Positions 1 to 8,700 of a DNA stretch of 19,769 nt are shown here, piece by piece (the first letter of the stretch is position 1; each line of letters opens with the position of its first letter). Both the position numbers and the translations under genes were made by a program. The notes under the pieces were generated by a model. It searched no databases. It was given only the letters and a program-made list of their open reading frames with translations, and was not told the DNA's origin. The stretch spans positions 1-19,769 of the forward strand of contig CALEPR010000127.1 in the NCBI GenBank assembly GCA_937910665.1, in the 5' to 3' direction. The stretch comes from an uncultured Selenomonadales bacterium (GTDB taxonomy: Bacteria; Bacillota; Negativicutes; Selenomonadales; Selenomonadaceae).

Positions 1-161
1 ATTGCTTCTTTCAAAATTGGTTTCAAGAAAGCATTGAAGTTAAAATCAATCGGCGCATTTTGCACTCCAAATTGAAATTTGTCGCTAAATTCGCCCAGCT
101 TTTCAAACGGCAAAATAATCTGATATTTTTCACGAATTGCACTTTGAAGATTAACTGACAA
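1..161 (-). CDS. Partial open frame after baseplate J (unknown)
   Basis: A frame open from about 185 to the left edge reads ...AEPDELSVNLQSAIREKYQ, then IILPFEKLGEFSDKFQF and APIDFNFNAFLKPILKEA. In PBSX-type phages an XkdU/DUF2313 gene should start here, but this peptide does not look like one. The only start candidate is TTG at 161, with no strong ribosome binding site. Phrases such as EKYQIILPFEK...APIDFNF faintly recall secreted phage coat or attachment proteins, a weak impression. It may be the body of an unrelated gene fused here by a deletion that also cut baseplate J. Confidence 0.45.
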   Translation of the reverse strand, partial: MSVNLQSAIREKYQIILPFEKLGEFSDKFQFGVQNAPIDFNFNAFLKPILKEA

Positions 162-171
162 TTCGTCCGGC

Positions 172-1122
172 TCAGCTGTCCCCCACTATTATTGAAGAAA
201 TTTGCGCGTATGAAACATAATAATTTTTTGTAGAATTTTTGCCACTGCTTAAAATTTTATTGGTAAGTTTTTTGAAATAATCTGCAATACCTTGATAAAA
301 ATCATCTTCGTTGAGAGTACCGACAATTTGCGCCTCAATGTTAATCGGTTTTGGAGTAGCAGAAGTTACAGTAAGCATTGCGCCTATTGCTCGCTTTTCC
401 TGAATATGGTCGTACACTTGCTGAACTAAATAGTCGCTGGCGGTTTGAAAATTTGAATCGACAATAACAACTTTAACAGTGTTTGCACCGTTCCAAGCTC
501 TGATACACCGCGCCGCTCCCACGCCTTCAATTTCCAATGCCCATTCTTCATATTGGTAAGGATTGCCGCTGACTGCAGATTGTCTGACGTGATTCAAATA
601 TCTTTGCCTGTAAGTTTCGTCGTCTTCGCGGTCGTAGCCATCGTGCATTGCTTCGGCATTTGTCACCGCTACAATTCCTGAAATGCTTATCGGAATTGTA
701 GTAATAGTTCCTGCCGCAACATTGCCGCTTGCTCCTGCTACAACTGCTTCAACTTCGATTTCTGCACTGCCTTCGACTTCGACTGTTTCTGTTGCTTGAA
801 ATCTTATGCCTGTTGGTGTTTGGAAATAACTTCCTGCCTCGACAGTGCCGTTGCCTGTTACCGTGACGTTGCCAATCGCCTTGACTGCTTGCCGACGTAT
901 TACGCCGTGTCCTTCCGCTTTATAATCCAAATATTCTTCCCACGCCGTCATTCCAAAAGCTGACTGGTGCATTTCTGCCATTTCCTCTTCAGTTTTGGCA
1001 AATTCTATTGCGTTGCTTGCGAGAACATCATACTCAAAAGTCCCCTCAATTTTACTGCTCGGCAATGTCGATTCTGCCAACATTTCAGCTAATATTTCTT
1101 CCTTTGTCCTCGCTTCATACAT
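172..1122 (-). CDS. Baseplate J-like protein (XkdT-like), C-terminus apparently short
   Basis: 316 residues. DVLASNAIEFAKTEEEMAEM, RRQAVKAIGNVTVTGNGTV, GASGNVAAGTITTIPISISG, EDDETYRQRYLNHVRQSAVS and GNPYQYEEWALEIEGVGAAR are standard baseplate J features. The protein joins baseplate wedges to the hub. Relatives run on for about 25-35 residues after YVSYAKI, usually with a VNGGT motif. Here the frame ends at YAQISSIIVGDS, immediately after that point, and none of the usual ending is seen in any frame. It may be truncated by a rearrangement at its 3' end, though a natural short form is possible. Confidence 0.88.
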   Translation of the reverse strand: MYEARTKEEILAEMLAESTLPSSKIEGTFEYDVLASNAIEFAKTEEEMAEMHQSAFGMTAWEEYLDYKAEGHGVIRRQAVKAIGNVTVTGNGTVEAGSYFQTPTGIRFQATETVEVEGSAEIEVEAVVAGASGNVAAGTITTIPISISGIVAVTNAEAMHDGYDREDDETYRQRYLNHVRQSAVSGNPYQYEEWALEIEGVGAARCIRAWNGANTVKVVIVDSNFQTASDYLVQQVYDHIQEKRAIGAMLTVTSATPKPINIEAQIVGTLNEDDFYQGIADYFKKLTNKILSSGKNSTKNYYVSYAQISSIIVGDS

Positions 1123-1123
1123 A

Positions 1124-1543
1124 TCAAATTACCAACTCTCCGTAAACTGTCGTCATCGCTATCCGAATATCCATTTCCTCATTGCGATTGTTCTCATCAA
1201 AACTTATGCTGTCAACACTCACAATGTAAGGATTAACCATCAACGCTTCCGTAACTATGCGTTTCAATTCAGATTTTCTCTGCATTATTCCCATTACTTT
1301 TGCCATAAAAGGATACAATTCAATGCCGAAACCGTGCGTGTAGGCAAGATACATAAATCTTTCGGTCTTCAACGCCTTGTAACACCAAACTTTGATTGCT
1401 TCGTTGCCTTCAAGCAAAATGTGATTGCCGTTGCTGTCGTAAATAAAGCAGTCGTTATCAAAATCCCACGCATATTCTTTAAACAGCGGCAATTCACTCG
1501 CAGTTGAAGTTGTCGCCGCGTTTGCAAATAAATATTCTGCCAT
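1124..1543 (-). CDS. DUF2634 baseplate protein (XkdS-like)
   Basis: 139 residues. KEYAWDFDNDCFIYDSNGN, GNEAIKVWCYKALKTERF and YLAYTHGFGIELYPF follow the DUF2634/XkdS pattern, a gp25-like baseplate wedge protein. The ATG at 1543 has GGAG eight bases upstream; the GTG three codons earlier overlaps that site. The gene resumes the baseplate series after the inserted ATPase unit and is followed after one base by the baseplate J gene. Confidence 0.85.
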   Translation of the reverse strand: MAEYLFANAATTSTASELPLFKEYAWDFDNDCFIYDSNGNHILLEGNEAIKVWCYKALKTERFMYLAYTHGFGIELYPFMAKVMGIMQRKSELKRIVTEALMVNPYIVSVDSISFDENNRNEEMDIRIAMTTVYGELVI

Positions 1544-1555
1544 AAAAACCACTCC

Positions 1556-1585
1556 AACAAAAAAGCCGGTTTTTTATGCGGCTTT
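1556..1585 (-). terminator. Intrinsic terminator of the ATPase unit
   Basis: On the minus strand AAAGCCG and CGGCTTT form a 7-bp stem, followed by six T. The TAA stop of the partner gene (1574-1576) lies in the loop. Directly after it comes TTGGAGTGGTTTTTATG, whose GGAG starts the next baseplate gene and whose sequence resembles the boundary repeat (GGAGTGCTTTTT). Confidence 0.8.
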
Positions 1586-2158
1586 CTTTATCAAATCGTA
1601 CAAACAGTATGTGTTATGTTGCATTATTCTATGATATTTCTTTATTGTGTCAACAAGTCCATCAATATTATTCTCATAAATACGTCTGATACTGTTTTCA
1701 GACTTTATATTTTTGGCAAGCGAATGTTCTAGCGGTAATTCGGACTTGCAAAAGGAACTTGCGTTAAATTTTTGCTTTTGTCTTTTGCAAAAACGTTCAA
1801 ATTCTTTTGTCAATCCGTAATGGATTATGTGCAAAATTTCAATTTCAGGCTTTGTTACAACGTCAAAAAATGCCACTTTCCGATTCAGTAAATATGTTGA
1901 CGGAATTTTGAAGTTATCTTTTTCTCTGTCAATTATTCTCAAAATAACAATCTCTAATTCGTACTCTCTTGTGAGATACTCATTAGCTATATCTTTCGCT
2001 TTTCGCAAGGTTGTACATTCATTGTCAATCAGATTTTTTCGGTTGAAACACAGTTTATCAGAATCCATAAGCAACTCTATTACCGTTTTTTCAGCAATTC
2101 CTTCACAAGAGCAGATTATGTGCTTGCCAACGATTAAATCACTTAGAGCAATTTGCAT
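1574..2158 (-). CDS. Partner of the AAA15 ATPase, degenerate TOPRIM/RloB-like
   Basis: 194 residues. HIICSCEGIAEKTVIELL (13-30) has the C-E-G-x-x-E of a TOPRIM-type start. IIDREKDNF follows near 75-83, where RloB and related proteins carry an acidic motif. VVTKPEIEILHIIHYGL (100-116) resembles the NPxxExWxLLH element of RloB. No other domain or membrane segment is visible. It starts within the ATPase gene (16-bp overlap, no own ribosome binding site), so it is translationally coupled, and it ends in a terminator. The pairing (AAA15 ATPase plus small TOPRIM-like protein) is like RloA-RloB and PARIS-type systems. That makes it the likely nuclease-like effector, but the residues are degenerate and the call is inference. 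Confidence 0.6.
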   Translation of the reverse strand: MQIALSDLIVGKHIICSCEGIAEKTVIELLMDSDKLCFNRKNLIDNECTTLRKAKDIANEYLTREYELEIVILRIIDREKDNFKIPSTYLLNRKVAFFDVVTKPEIEILHIIHYGLTKEFERFCKRQKQKFNASSFCKSELPLEHSLAKNIKSENSIRRIYENNIDGLVDTIKKYHRIMQHNTYCLYDLIKKAA

Positions 2159-3333
2159 ATGTAATCACGCAACCTTTGAATAGCTTTGTTTTTCGGTGCA
2201 GTACCACCGAGCGCATTTGAAAGGAAAATTTCGCTTTTTTTATAATCGTTTCTGGAAATTTCATCAGAAAATTTACTGACAGACAAAAGATGATTAGATT
2301 TTCGTGTGATGTAAATATTGTCTTTCCGATTCAAACTTTCTACGTCAAGTAGCTCGGCATAGTGTATCGAGAAAATTAAACAAGCACCATAAGGATTTGT
2401 CAGCGTAGACTTAAAGATATTCAATATAGTCCTCACAATTTCCTTATTCAAGTGCATCTCTAATTCATCAACAATTAAATAACCGCCACTTTTTAGAGCT
2501 AGAATAGCTTTTTGAAGCAACTCCTGTCCACTAATCGTGCCTGTAGATATTATCAGATTGAGCGCAAGAGCATTTGGATTGCTATATCCAATTGGCGTAT
2601 TCTTAAATTTAAGTTTCCAGCCGGATTGATTATCTTTGGTGGGCTGTTCCTCTATGATAAGTGTTTCGATACTTTCATCGAAAACTTCTAAAATCTCAGA
2701 TGGCACTTTCCCTAAAGGCGTAGCAATATTTGCGTAACTGGAAAATAAGTTATCTGAAAGAAAGCTTTCATTATCTCTTATTAAAGGACTTACTATGCTT
2801 TTTCCATCGTCCAGATACTGTATCAATGAATCTTCGCTTAATTTTGAACGTGCGGTAATCTCCGAACAAACTTCATCAGAAAAGTCCGAAATATTTTTTC
2901 TGAATCTAACCCTATTCGGATACTTTTTTCTTAAAATTTCTTCCCCATAGAAAAATTTTCGCCTTCCGTCACTATTGACTTTGTATTCTATGACAGATTC
3001 AAGTTGATAATAAACGCCGTTATAGAAAAAAGTTACTATCATTTTTGTGCCGGAAACTATCATTTCATTCATATTCAAGGAATTTAAATCTTTGTTGTCT
3101 ATTATGACGGACAAAGCAATATTTAACAATCGTAACACTGTGGTTTTTCCTGTGGCGTTTAAACCGATAAAACCAATTGTAGATTGGGAGAAAATATTGC
3201 CGGACACGTTATAAAGTTCACTGTTCTTGAGAACACGGTCAGTAGCTATGAAATCTACTTTAAAATTCCTTTGCTTGAAGTGATTTAGGTTTTCGAATTC
3301 CACACAAATAATTTTAAGTACTTTTGCGCCCAT
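2143..3333 (-). CDS. AAA15/RloA-type ATPase, candidate defence protein
   Basis: 396 residues. P-loop GLNATGKT at 57-64, a signature-like TGTISGQEL near 264-271, Walker B YLIVDELEMHLN at 285-296, and switch histidine in IFSIHYAELLD (H324). RKDNIYITRKS and the end RNDYKKSEIFLSNALGGTAPK follow the AAA15 (COG1106) C-terminal pattern seen in RloA. Such ABC-like ATPases usually sense or gate an effector encoded next door. The start at 3333 follows AAGGAGG; earlier in-frame codons are not supported. It is not a virion gene: it breaks the baseplate order, has its own promoter, and overlaps the next gene by 16 bp. By inference it is part of an anti-phage or superinfection-exclusion pair. Confidence 0.85.
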   Translation of the reverse strand: MGAKVLKIICVEFENLNHFKQRNFKVDFIATDRVLKNSELYNVSGNIFSQSTIGFIGLNATGKTTVLRLLNIALSVIIDNKDLNSLNMNEMIVSGTKMIVTFFYNGVYYQLESVIEYKVNSDGRRKFFYGEEILRKKYPNRVRFRKNISDFSDEVCSEITARSKLSEDSLIQYLDDGKSIVSPLIRDNESFLSDNLFSSYANIATPLGKVPSEILEVFDESIETLIIEEQPTKDNQSGWKLKFKNTPIGYSNPNALALNLIISTGTISGQELLQKAILALKSGGYLIVDELEMHLNKEIVRTILNIFKSTLTNPYGACLIFSIHYAELLDVESLNRKDNIYITRKSNHLLSVSKFSDEISRNDYKKSEIFLSNALGGTAPKNKAIQRLRDYICKLL

Positions 3334-3368
3334 TAACTTGCAAACCTCCTTCACAGCAATTTGGTGAA

Positions 3369-3421
3369 ATTTTAGCATATAAAACGCTTTTAAACAAGAA
3401 TTTCGTTTAAAAAAGCATTTT
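3369..3421 (-). promoter_or_regulatory. Promoter of the ATPase unit with overlapping inverted repeat
   Basis: On the minus strand TTGTTT (3397-3392), a 17-bp spacer and TAAAAT (3374-3369) form a near-consensus sigma-70/A promoter. An imperfect inverted repeat spans its -35 (AAAACGCTTTTAAAC at 3381-3395 against GTTTAAAAAAGCATTTT at 3405-3421). It could be an operator or a terminator for the upstream baseplate gene. The ATPase start lies 36 bases past the -10. Confidence 0.7.
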
Positions 3422-3459
3422 AAGACACAAATCACCTACTCCGCATTTTTTGCGACTTC

Positions 3460-3864
3460 CTAGCCGTCGCCTTTACCGAGATAAATCAGCTTGCATTTCA
3501 CAATAAAAAGTTGGTCACCTTTCATCGGCGTGACTTCTACCAAATCGCCTACTTTCAATGTATCTGTCAGAATCCAGCTTTCAGTGTAATCATTGCTGAT
3601 TCCGTGACTGTGCTCGTGATGTCCTGCACTCTGTGTTCCGCTCTGAATTTGTCCCTTTGCAGTGCGCTTGTGACCTATCAGCAAATATTCATCAATGTAA
3701 ATTTGCTCCTTCGTCAAGATTACGTCATTCCAGGCAATTTGTATGTCCGGCGGCGGTGAAATTATTTTTCCTACCGTTGTGCCGTGCGGCGTATGACTTT
3801 CTGCTATCTGGTGCTGAATGTCCAGAATTTTAGCTACAGATTGTTCAGCTGGTGGTATTTCCAT
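3460..3864 (-). CDS. DUF2577 baseplate protein (XkdR-like)
   Basis: 134 residues. GKIISPPPDIQIAWNDVILT and EQIYIDEYLLIGHKR give the DUF2577 N-terminal beta pattern, and KVGDLVEVTPMKGDQLFIV the C-terminal one. A histidine-rich GHHEHSHG at about residues 80-87 could bind metal, as HxH motifs do in some tail-spike tips. It belongs between XkdQ- and XkdS-like genes. ATG 3864 lies nine bases after AGGAAG. It is the last baseplate gene before the inserted ATPase unit. Confidence 0.8.
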   Translation of the reverse strand: MEIPPAEQSVAKILDIQHQIAESHTPHGTTVGKIISPPPDIQIAWNDVILTKEQIYIDEYLLIGHKRTAKGQIQSGTQSAGHHEHSHGISNDYTESWILTDTLKVGDLVEVTPMKGDQLFIVKCKLIYLGKGDG

Positions 3865-4897
3865 TTGTCTCAACTTCCTTTGTTTTGCGTGTGCGTTTGC
3901 CGGATTTTGAAGATTTTTTAGTTTTTTCCTTTTCTTGTTGCGCTTCTTCCTTGTTCATTTCATTTTCAAATTCCAATTCCAATTTCATTTCGTGCTGACC
4001 TTCGCTGAATGTGTGCGTATCCTGTTTTATCCAAAATTGCCCATTGAAAAGTCCGTCGGTAATTTGGACTGAATAACTCGAAACGGCTCGATAATCGCCA
4101 ATCGCTTTTATCTGCCCTGTGCGTTCGACTTTATTGTTTTTAAAAACGGCTTCAACTTCCTTTTTCATATCTTTTTTTGGATCTGTTTTCAAAACTGCTT
4201 GGAACTGCGAATATTTTTTTATGCTGTCCTCGTCGCGTTCGCGGCTTGTAATATTACCTTGTTCGTCGGTAAGCACAACTTGATTTATCAGCTTTTCGAT
4301 TGATTCTTCATACTCGGAGTTCATCATATTTTTTCGCGAATCCAATACAAAGTTTTCAATCAAAGTTCCTTTTTCAATAATGTCAAGTTTCGCACCGTTC
4401 ATTATCAGCTGATACAGCTTTTCGTTTTTCTTGTTAGCCTCAGTGTACGCCGCCATAATTATTTGATAACCTGTCTTTTGATTGGCAAGAAATGTCACAG
4501 GTACGCCTGTTTCAGCAATATTTCCTGCAATTACTCCCAACTCTCGGCACATTTCTTTTGCAATGTCTTCAGGCAAAACATTTTTATAATTCTTCGTGGT
4601 TTTGGAAACTTTCATAACGTGCAAGTGGTCAAAGCAAATCAGATTGACATTGCTTTCAGCGCGACTTTTTTTATACCTGTAAATATTGCCTTCAAAAAAT
4701 TGTTCGCCGCTTTCATTCGTCGCAACCACCGTGTAACCGTTATCAAATTCGATTATCGGACAGTTTGGGTCTCTGTCGTCCTGCGTGAAGTTTATTTCCA
4801 ATTTCCGCGCCACATTCAACCTTGAACCGCTCCAGGTTACATTTCTGACAAGCCTTGAAATATCCTGACGCTCTGCCGCTACTATTTCGATTTTCAT
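3845..4897 (-). CDS. XkdQ-like / gpD-like baseplate hub protein
   Basis: 350 residues starting MKIEIVAAERQDISRLVRNV and containing GSRLNVARKLEINFTQDD, NGYTVVATNESGEQFFEG and VLPEDIAKEMCRELGVIAGN. The later part has YSVQITDGLFNGQFWIKQDT. This is the pattern of XkdQ/late-control gpD hub proteins, which form the central baseplate ring around the tube tip. The C-terminal ~35 residues are low-complexity and strongly basic (KEKTKKSSKSGKRTRKTK), which looks like an extension. ATG overlaps the previous stop (ATGA). Confidence 0.85.
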   Translation of the reverse strand: MKIEIVAAERQDISRLVRNVTWSGSRLNVARKLEINFTQDDRDPNCPIIEFDNGYTVVATNESGEQFFEGNIYRYKKSRAESNVNLICFDHLHVMKVSKTTKNYKNVLPEDIAKEMCRELGVIAGNIAETGVPVTFLANQKTGYQIIMAAYTEANKKNEKLYQLIMNGAKLDIIEKGTLIENFVLDSRKNMMNSEYEESIEKLINQVVLTDEQGNITSRERDEDSIKKYSQFQAVLKTDPKKDMKKEVEAVFKNNKVERTGQIKAIGDYRAVSSYSVQITDGLFNGQFWIKQDTHTFSEGQHEMKLELEFENEMNKEEAQQEKEKTKKSSKSGKRTRKTKEVETNGNTTS

Positions 4898-5760
4898 ATC
4901 TTAAACGCTCCGCCTTGAAGTCCACTTCTGACGTATTGCAAACCTGCGTGCAACAAATTATTTTTGTCCTTAAAAGTGCGAAGTTGTTTGTATGTACCAT
5001 AAGCCGCCTTAGACGCTTCCAAAATATCACGCGCATTGCTTATTCCTTTTATCGTTGCTTGGCTTTGATTAGAAATGTTATCAAAACAACCGTGCGGAGC
5101 TTGTATTCCGCCTGTCATTTTTATCGGTATTCCGCCGTTAGAATTGTCCTGCCTATTGCTGACAATATTTGCTTGATTGTTCACAGAATTAGCTACTGAT
5201 TCTTGATTTTCGGCAGGTCGATTCTTCAAGCCTGTTTCGTCGTCAATTTCTTTGTCGTTGTTTGCCGGAGGCGTGTTTAAATCTTTGTATTCTTCAAAAG
5301 AAATTTCATACCAAATGTCGCGGCTTGCGTCCTTTTCGTAATAGTTGAAGTCCATAATCGCCATCATTAAATTCACAGGCGAATCTGTGATTATCACTCG
5401 CACAGGCTTTTTACTTTCTTTCCACTTCGTGATTAGGTCAATGCACTCGGCAGGTGTTTTTTGGTCGCCGACTATGTATTTATGCCCTGCGTGCCTGTCC
5501 AAATTTGGAAAGAAATATCCGAACTTCAATTTTTTCAACTTCGCATTGCCAAACAAAATTGCTTCGCCAAAATCCAAAATGTCAATAACTTTGTTATTTT
5601 GCGAAGTCGTGACGTTGTATTTTATCGGCGTGACAGGCAACGTTAAACTTTCCTCTTCGCACGACAAAGTTATTTTTCTGTACTCGCCGTTGCCGCCTAA
5701 AAGATAATTTGCAACCAGGTTTGTCGTGTTCCAAATGTTGGTGAATTTCAATTTTCTCAC
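4894..5760 (-). CDS. XkdP-like baseplate/tail protein lacking a LysM domain
   Basis: 288 residues. The N-terminal ~150 match XkdP/YqbP style: LTLPVTPIKYNVTTSQNNKV, FGYFFPNLDRHAG, CIDLITKWKESKKPVRVIIT, MMAIMDFNYYEKDASRDIWY. In Bacillus relatives a C-terminal LysM follows. Here the end (from about residue 160) is a polar linker rich in N, Q and E, then a GG-containing helical tail (GISNDILEA-like, KAAYGTYKQLRTFKDKNNL), with no LysM. It lies between tape measure and XkdQ-like genes as expected. GTG start overlaps the tape measure stop; a TTG three codons on has better spacing from AGGAG. Confidence 0.8.
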   Translation of the reverse strand: MRKLKFTNIWNTTNLVANYLLGGNGEYRKITLSCEEESLTLPVTPIKYNVTTSQNNKVIDILDFGEAILFGNAKLKKLKFGYFFPNLDRHAGHKYIVGDQKTPAECIDLITKWKESKKPVRVIITDSPVNLMMAIMDFNYYEKDASRDIWYEISFEEYKDLNTPPANNDKEIDDETGLKNRPAENQESVANSVNNQANIVSNRQDNSNGGIPIKMTGGIQAPHGCFDNISNQSQATIKGISNARDILEASKAAYGTYKQLRTFKDKNNLLHAGLQYVRSGLQGGAFKI

Positions 5761-8700
5761 GCTCCTGCAAAATTCGCGTGGCTGTCTGTCAACAATTCCA
5801 TTAGCTTAAATGCAATTTTATCAATATCACTTTCTGCACGAACATTAAAAGTATTGCCTGTCACAGTCACGCCGGTATTAGTTTTAGTCGTTGTAGAACT
5901 TGAATTGTTTGTAACTTCGCCTGACATTTTATCAAATGAAAACGCTTGCGGAAATGTTGAAAATTCGGCTGGTTGAAATGATTGAGGATTTATTGTCGGT
6001 TGCAACATTTCTTCGCGTTGCTTTTGCAATTTGGCTTCGCGAATTGGACTTAAGTCTCCAGCTTGAATTAAATTATCTGCCAATCCAGAATAGCCTTTGA
6101 TATTGCCTAACTCATCGGTCGGCTGAATCAAATCGTCAAAACGTCCTGCTTTCATTTCGCTTTGCAACATTTTCATTGTCGTCGCGTGCGGATAAATTTT
6201 TGTGCCGCTCGGCAAATAAATTATTTCTCCGCCTTGTTCATTAACTTCAGTCCAACCGCCACGCCAAGATACTGTACCTGTCGCATTGTGTCCTATTCCT
6301 ATTGTGCCTTTGACTGCTCCGACAGCGTTTGATGCCATACTCGACAGCGACGATATTTTGGAACTCAGCCAACTGCTTAAGCCTTCCCACGCCGACTTTA
6401 TTGTGCCTATTGCTGAATTTATTCCGCTGGCAATCGTACTTCCTGCACTGCTTGCTATTCCTCCTAAGCCCGAAAATATTCCGCTGAAAAAGCTCGGCAG
6501 TTCATTCCAAGTTGTTTGAATTGTCGTCAAGCCTTCGTTAGCATAAGTCGCAACTGTATTAAACGCTTCAGTCGCTAAAGTCGGTATCTGATTAAATCCT
6601 TCGCCTATTGAGCTTGCCACTTCTGAAACTTTGGTTGGAATAACGTCCAGCTGTGCGCCTATCGTTTCGCCTATTCCTGAAAAATCTGGCAACATCGAAG
6701 TAATGTCAGGCATTTCTGCAAACTTTGTTGAAATCCATTCTGACAAGTTAAAATCCGGCAACATATCTGAAATGTTGAAGTTTGACATTTGCACTGCCGG
6801 AGGTGTTATCTGTCCTGTCACTGGATTTAAGCCGCTTGTACCGACTTCTGTCGCAGTTATCGGAGCAGTAGCATTTGACTGAATCATATCAGATTTTATT
6901 TTCGCGTCATTTTTCAATCCTTCAATAATGTTGTCGAAAAAGCCGCCGACAGAACTTTGAACATTCTCTTTATTCGCCTGTTCGGTTTCAAATTGTTTTC
7001 TTGTTTCGGCTTGCGTTTTCTGACCAATTTCTGAAAAAAAGTCATTTATACCTTTCCAAAATGCCTCGCGACCTGATTTTTGTGAATCAGACGCAATTTT
7101 ATTCACATCTGACTGAAAATTTTTGCTGTAATCATTGGCAAGCGAAGTCCCGCCTGTTCGCTCAATTTCTTGCCTTTTAGCGTCTTCAGCTTTAAACTTC
7201 GCAGTTTGACTTTCAATTTCTTCTTGAGTAGCGTCTTGCCTGTGCCTTCTTCCGGCTTCGGAATATTTGGCGGCATTTTCAGTTTCAAATTGTTCACGTT
7301 TAGCCAGTGCAACTTGACTTTCGGCAGTTTCTCGCGCAGTTCTTTCAGTCGCCGATTCATTTTGCCTGTACTGAATTTTTTCAGCACTGGAAAGCTGACT
7401 GAACATTTTGCCGCTGTCAGTTTTCCAATCAGCTTGTGGTACGGAACTTTTTGCATTGTCGCCTTTCAGCCAACCTAAAACGTCAAAGTCGAATTGGTCG
7501 GCAAATGTACCTGCTTGCGCTCCCAACGACGCGCCTATCGCTCCGCCTATCATCGTGCCTGCCGGTCCGGCTAATGAACCGACTGCCGCGCCCAAAGCTC
7601 CTCCTGCAACCGAACCTATGCCTGTCAACAACGCTTGATTATTGCTTTTGACTGCATATTTCTGCGCTTTTGCAAATTCTGCGTTGGATTCGTTCAATTC
7701 TTGTGTGGCAACTTGCAGAGCTTTTCCGAGTTCTTGAACTTCCGCTTGTCGTTCTGGGTCTGATGCCGCCTCATTGTAAGCCGCTTGTGCCGAGTTGAAA
7801 CTTTCTTGTCGCTTACGTTGTTCTTCGCGTGCCGCGCTTATCGCCATTTCATTTTCATTGCGAGTAGAGGCAACGTCCATAGCCGCGAAAACGCCTGTAA
7901 CTGCCGCCGCTGCTCCTCCTGCTTTTAATGCGCCGCTAAACTTGCTCAGTGCCGAAGTTGCAGGTGATGTAGTTGACGTAGTTGTTGTCGTCCGATTAGC
8001 CGAAGTCGCACTTGCGCCGCCGCTTACTGCCTTGCCATTGACTACAACGCTGTTTGCGTGAATTGTCATTGCGCCGACTGATTGACTTACCGCGCCGCCT
8101 TTGTTGTTTGCAGTTAATGTTGAAGTTGTGCCGCGATACCAATCTTTCATACTCATTGCGGCATTTTTCAATTTCAGCGTCGAATCATAGATTTTTTTCA
8201 AACCCATAACCAACGCGCCGCCAGCTAAAATCGAACCGACACCGTCAAATTCCAAAAATTTATTTTTCAGCTGACTTACAACTTTTGAAAGAATAGTTCC
8301 AATGTCGCCTATGTCAAAGCCGTCCTTCAACGCATTTTGCACTACGCGAATATCTTCGGTCAAGCCTTGAACAAAAGACCTTAAACCATTTCCGCCTTCG
8401 CCTGTAAATATTTCAAGCTGAAGTGCTTCAAATGCCGAGCCTAAAGTTTGTACGTCACCTTGCAATGTGTCCATTTTGATTTTGGACATTTCTTCGGCTT
8501 TTCCGTGAGCTTTGTCGATAGCGTCTGCCATTTTCTCCCAGTCTTCGGTGGAAGCCATTAAAACTGACAGCCACGCCGCCATTCCTTCTTGTCCTGCAAG
8601 CATTGACGTGATTGTTGCCTTGTCTGCGTCGGACATTCCGCCTTTCGCCTTGACATCTTCAATCATCTTACCCAGTTTTATGCGTTGCTGTTTGGTAAAT

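Noticed and set aside
995..1507. 170-codon plus-strand open frame
   Set aside because: It lies opposite the well-supported DUF2634 and baseplate J genes, with no ribosome binding site and no recognisable domain.
3381..3421. Strong terminator between DUF2577 and ATPase genes
   Set aside because: The inverted repeat is AT-rich, imperfect and covers the promoter's -35, so an operator is as likely; listed with the promoter instead of as a terminator.
7103..7456. Lys/Leu-rich 117-codon minus-strand frame inside the tape measure gene
   Set aside because: It is an alternative frame of the repetitive charged region, with no start signal and biased composition.
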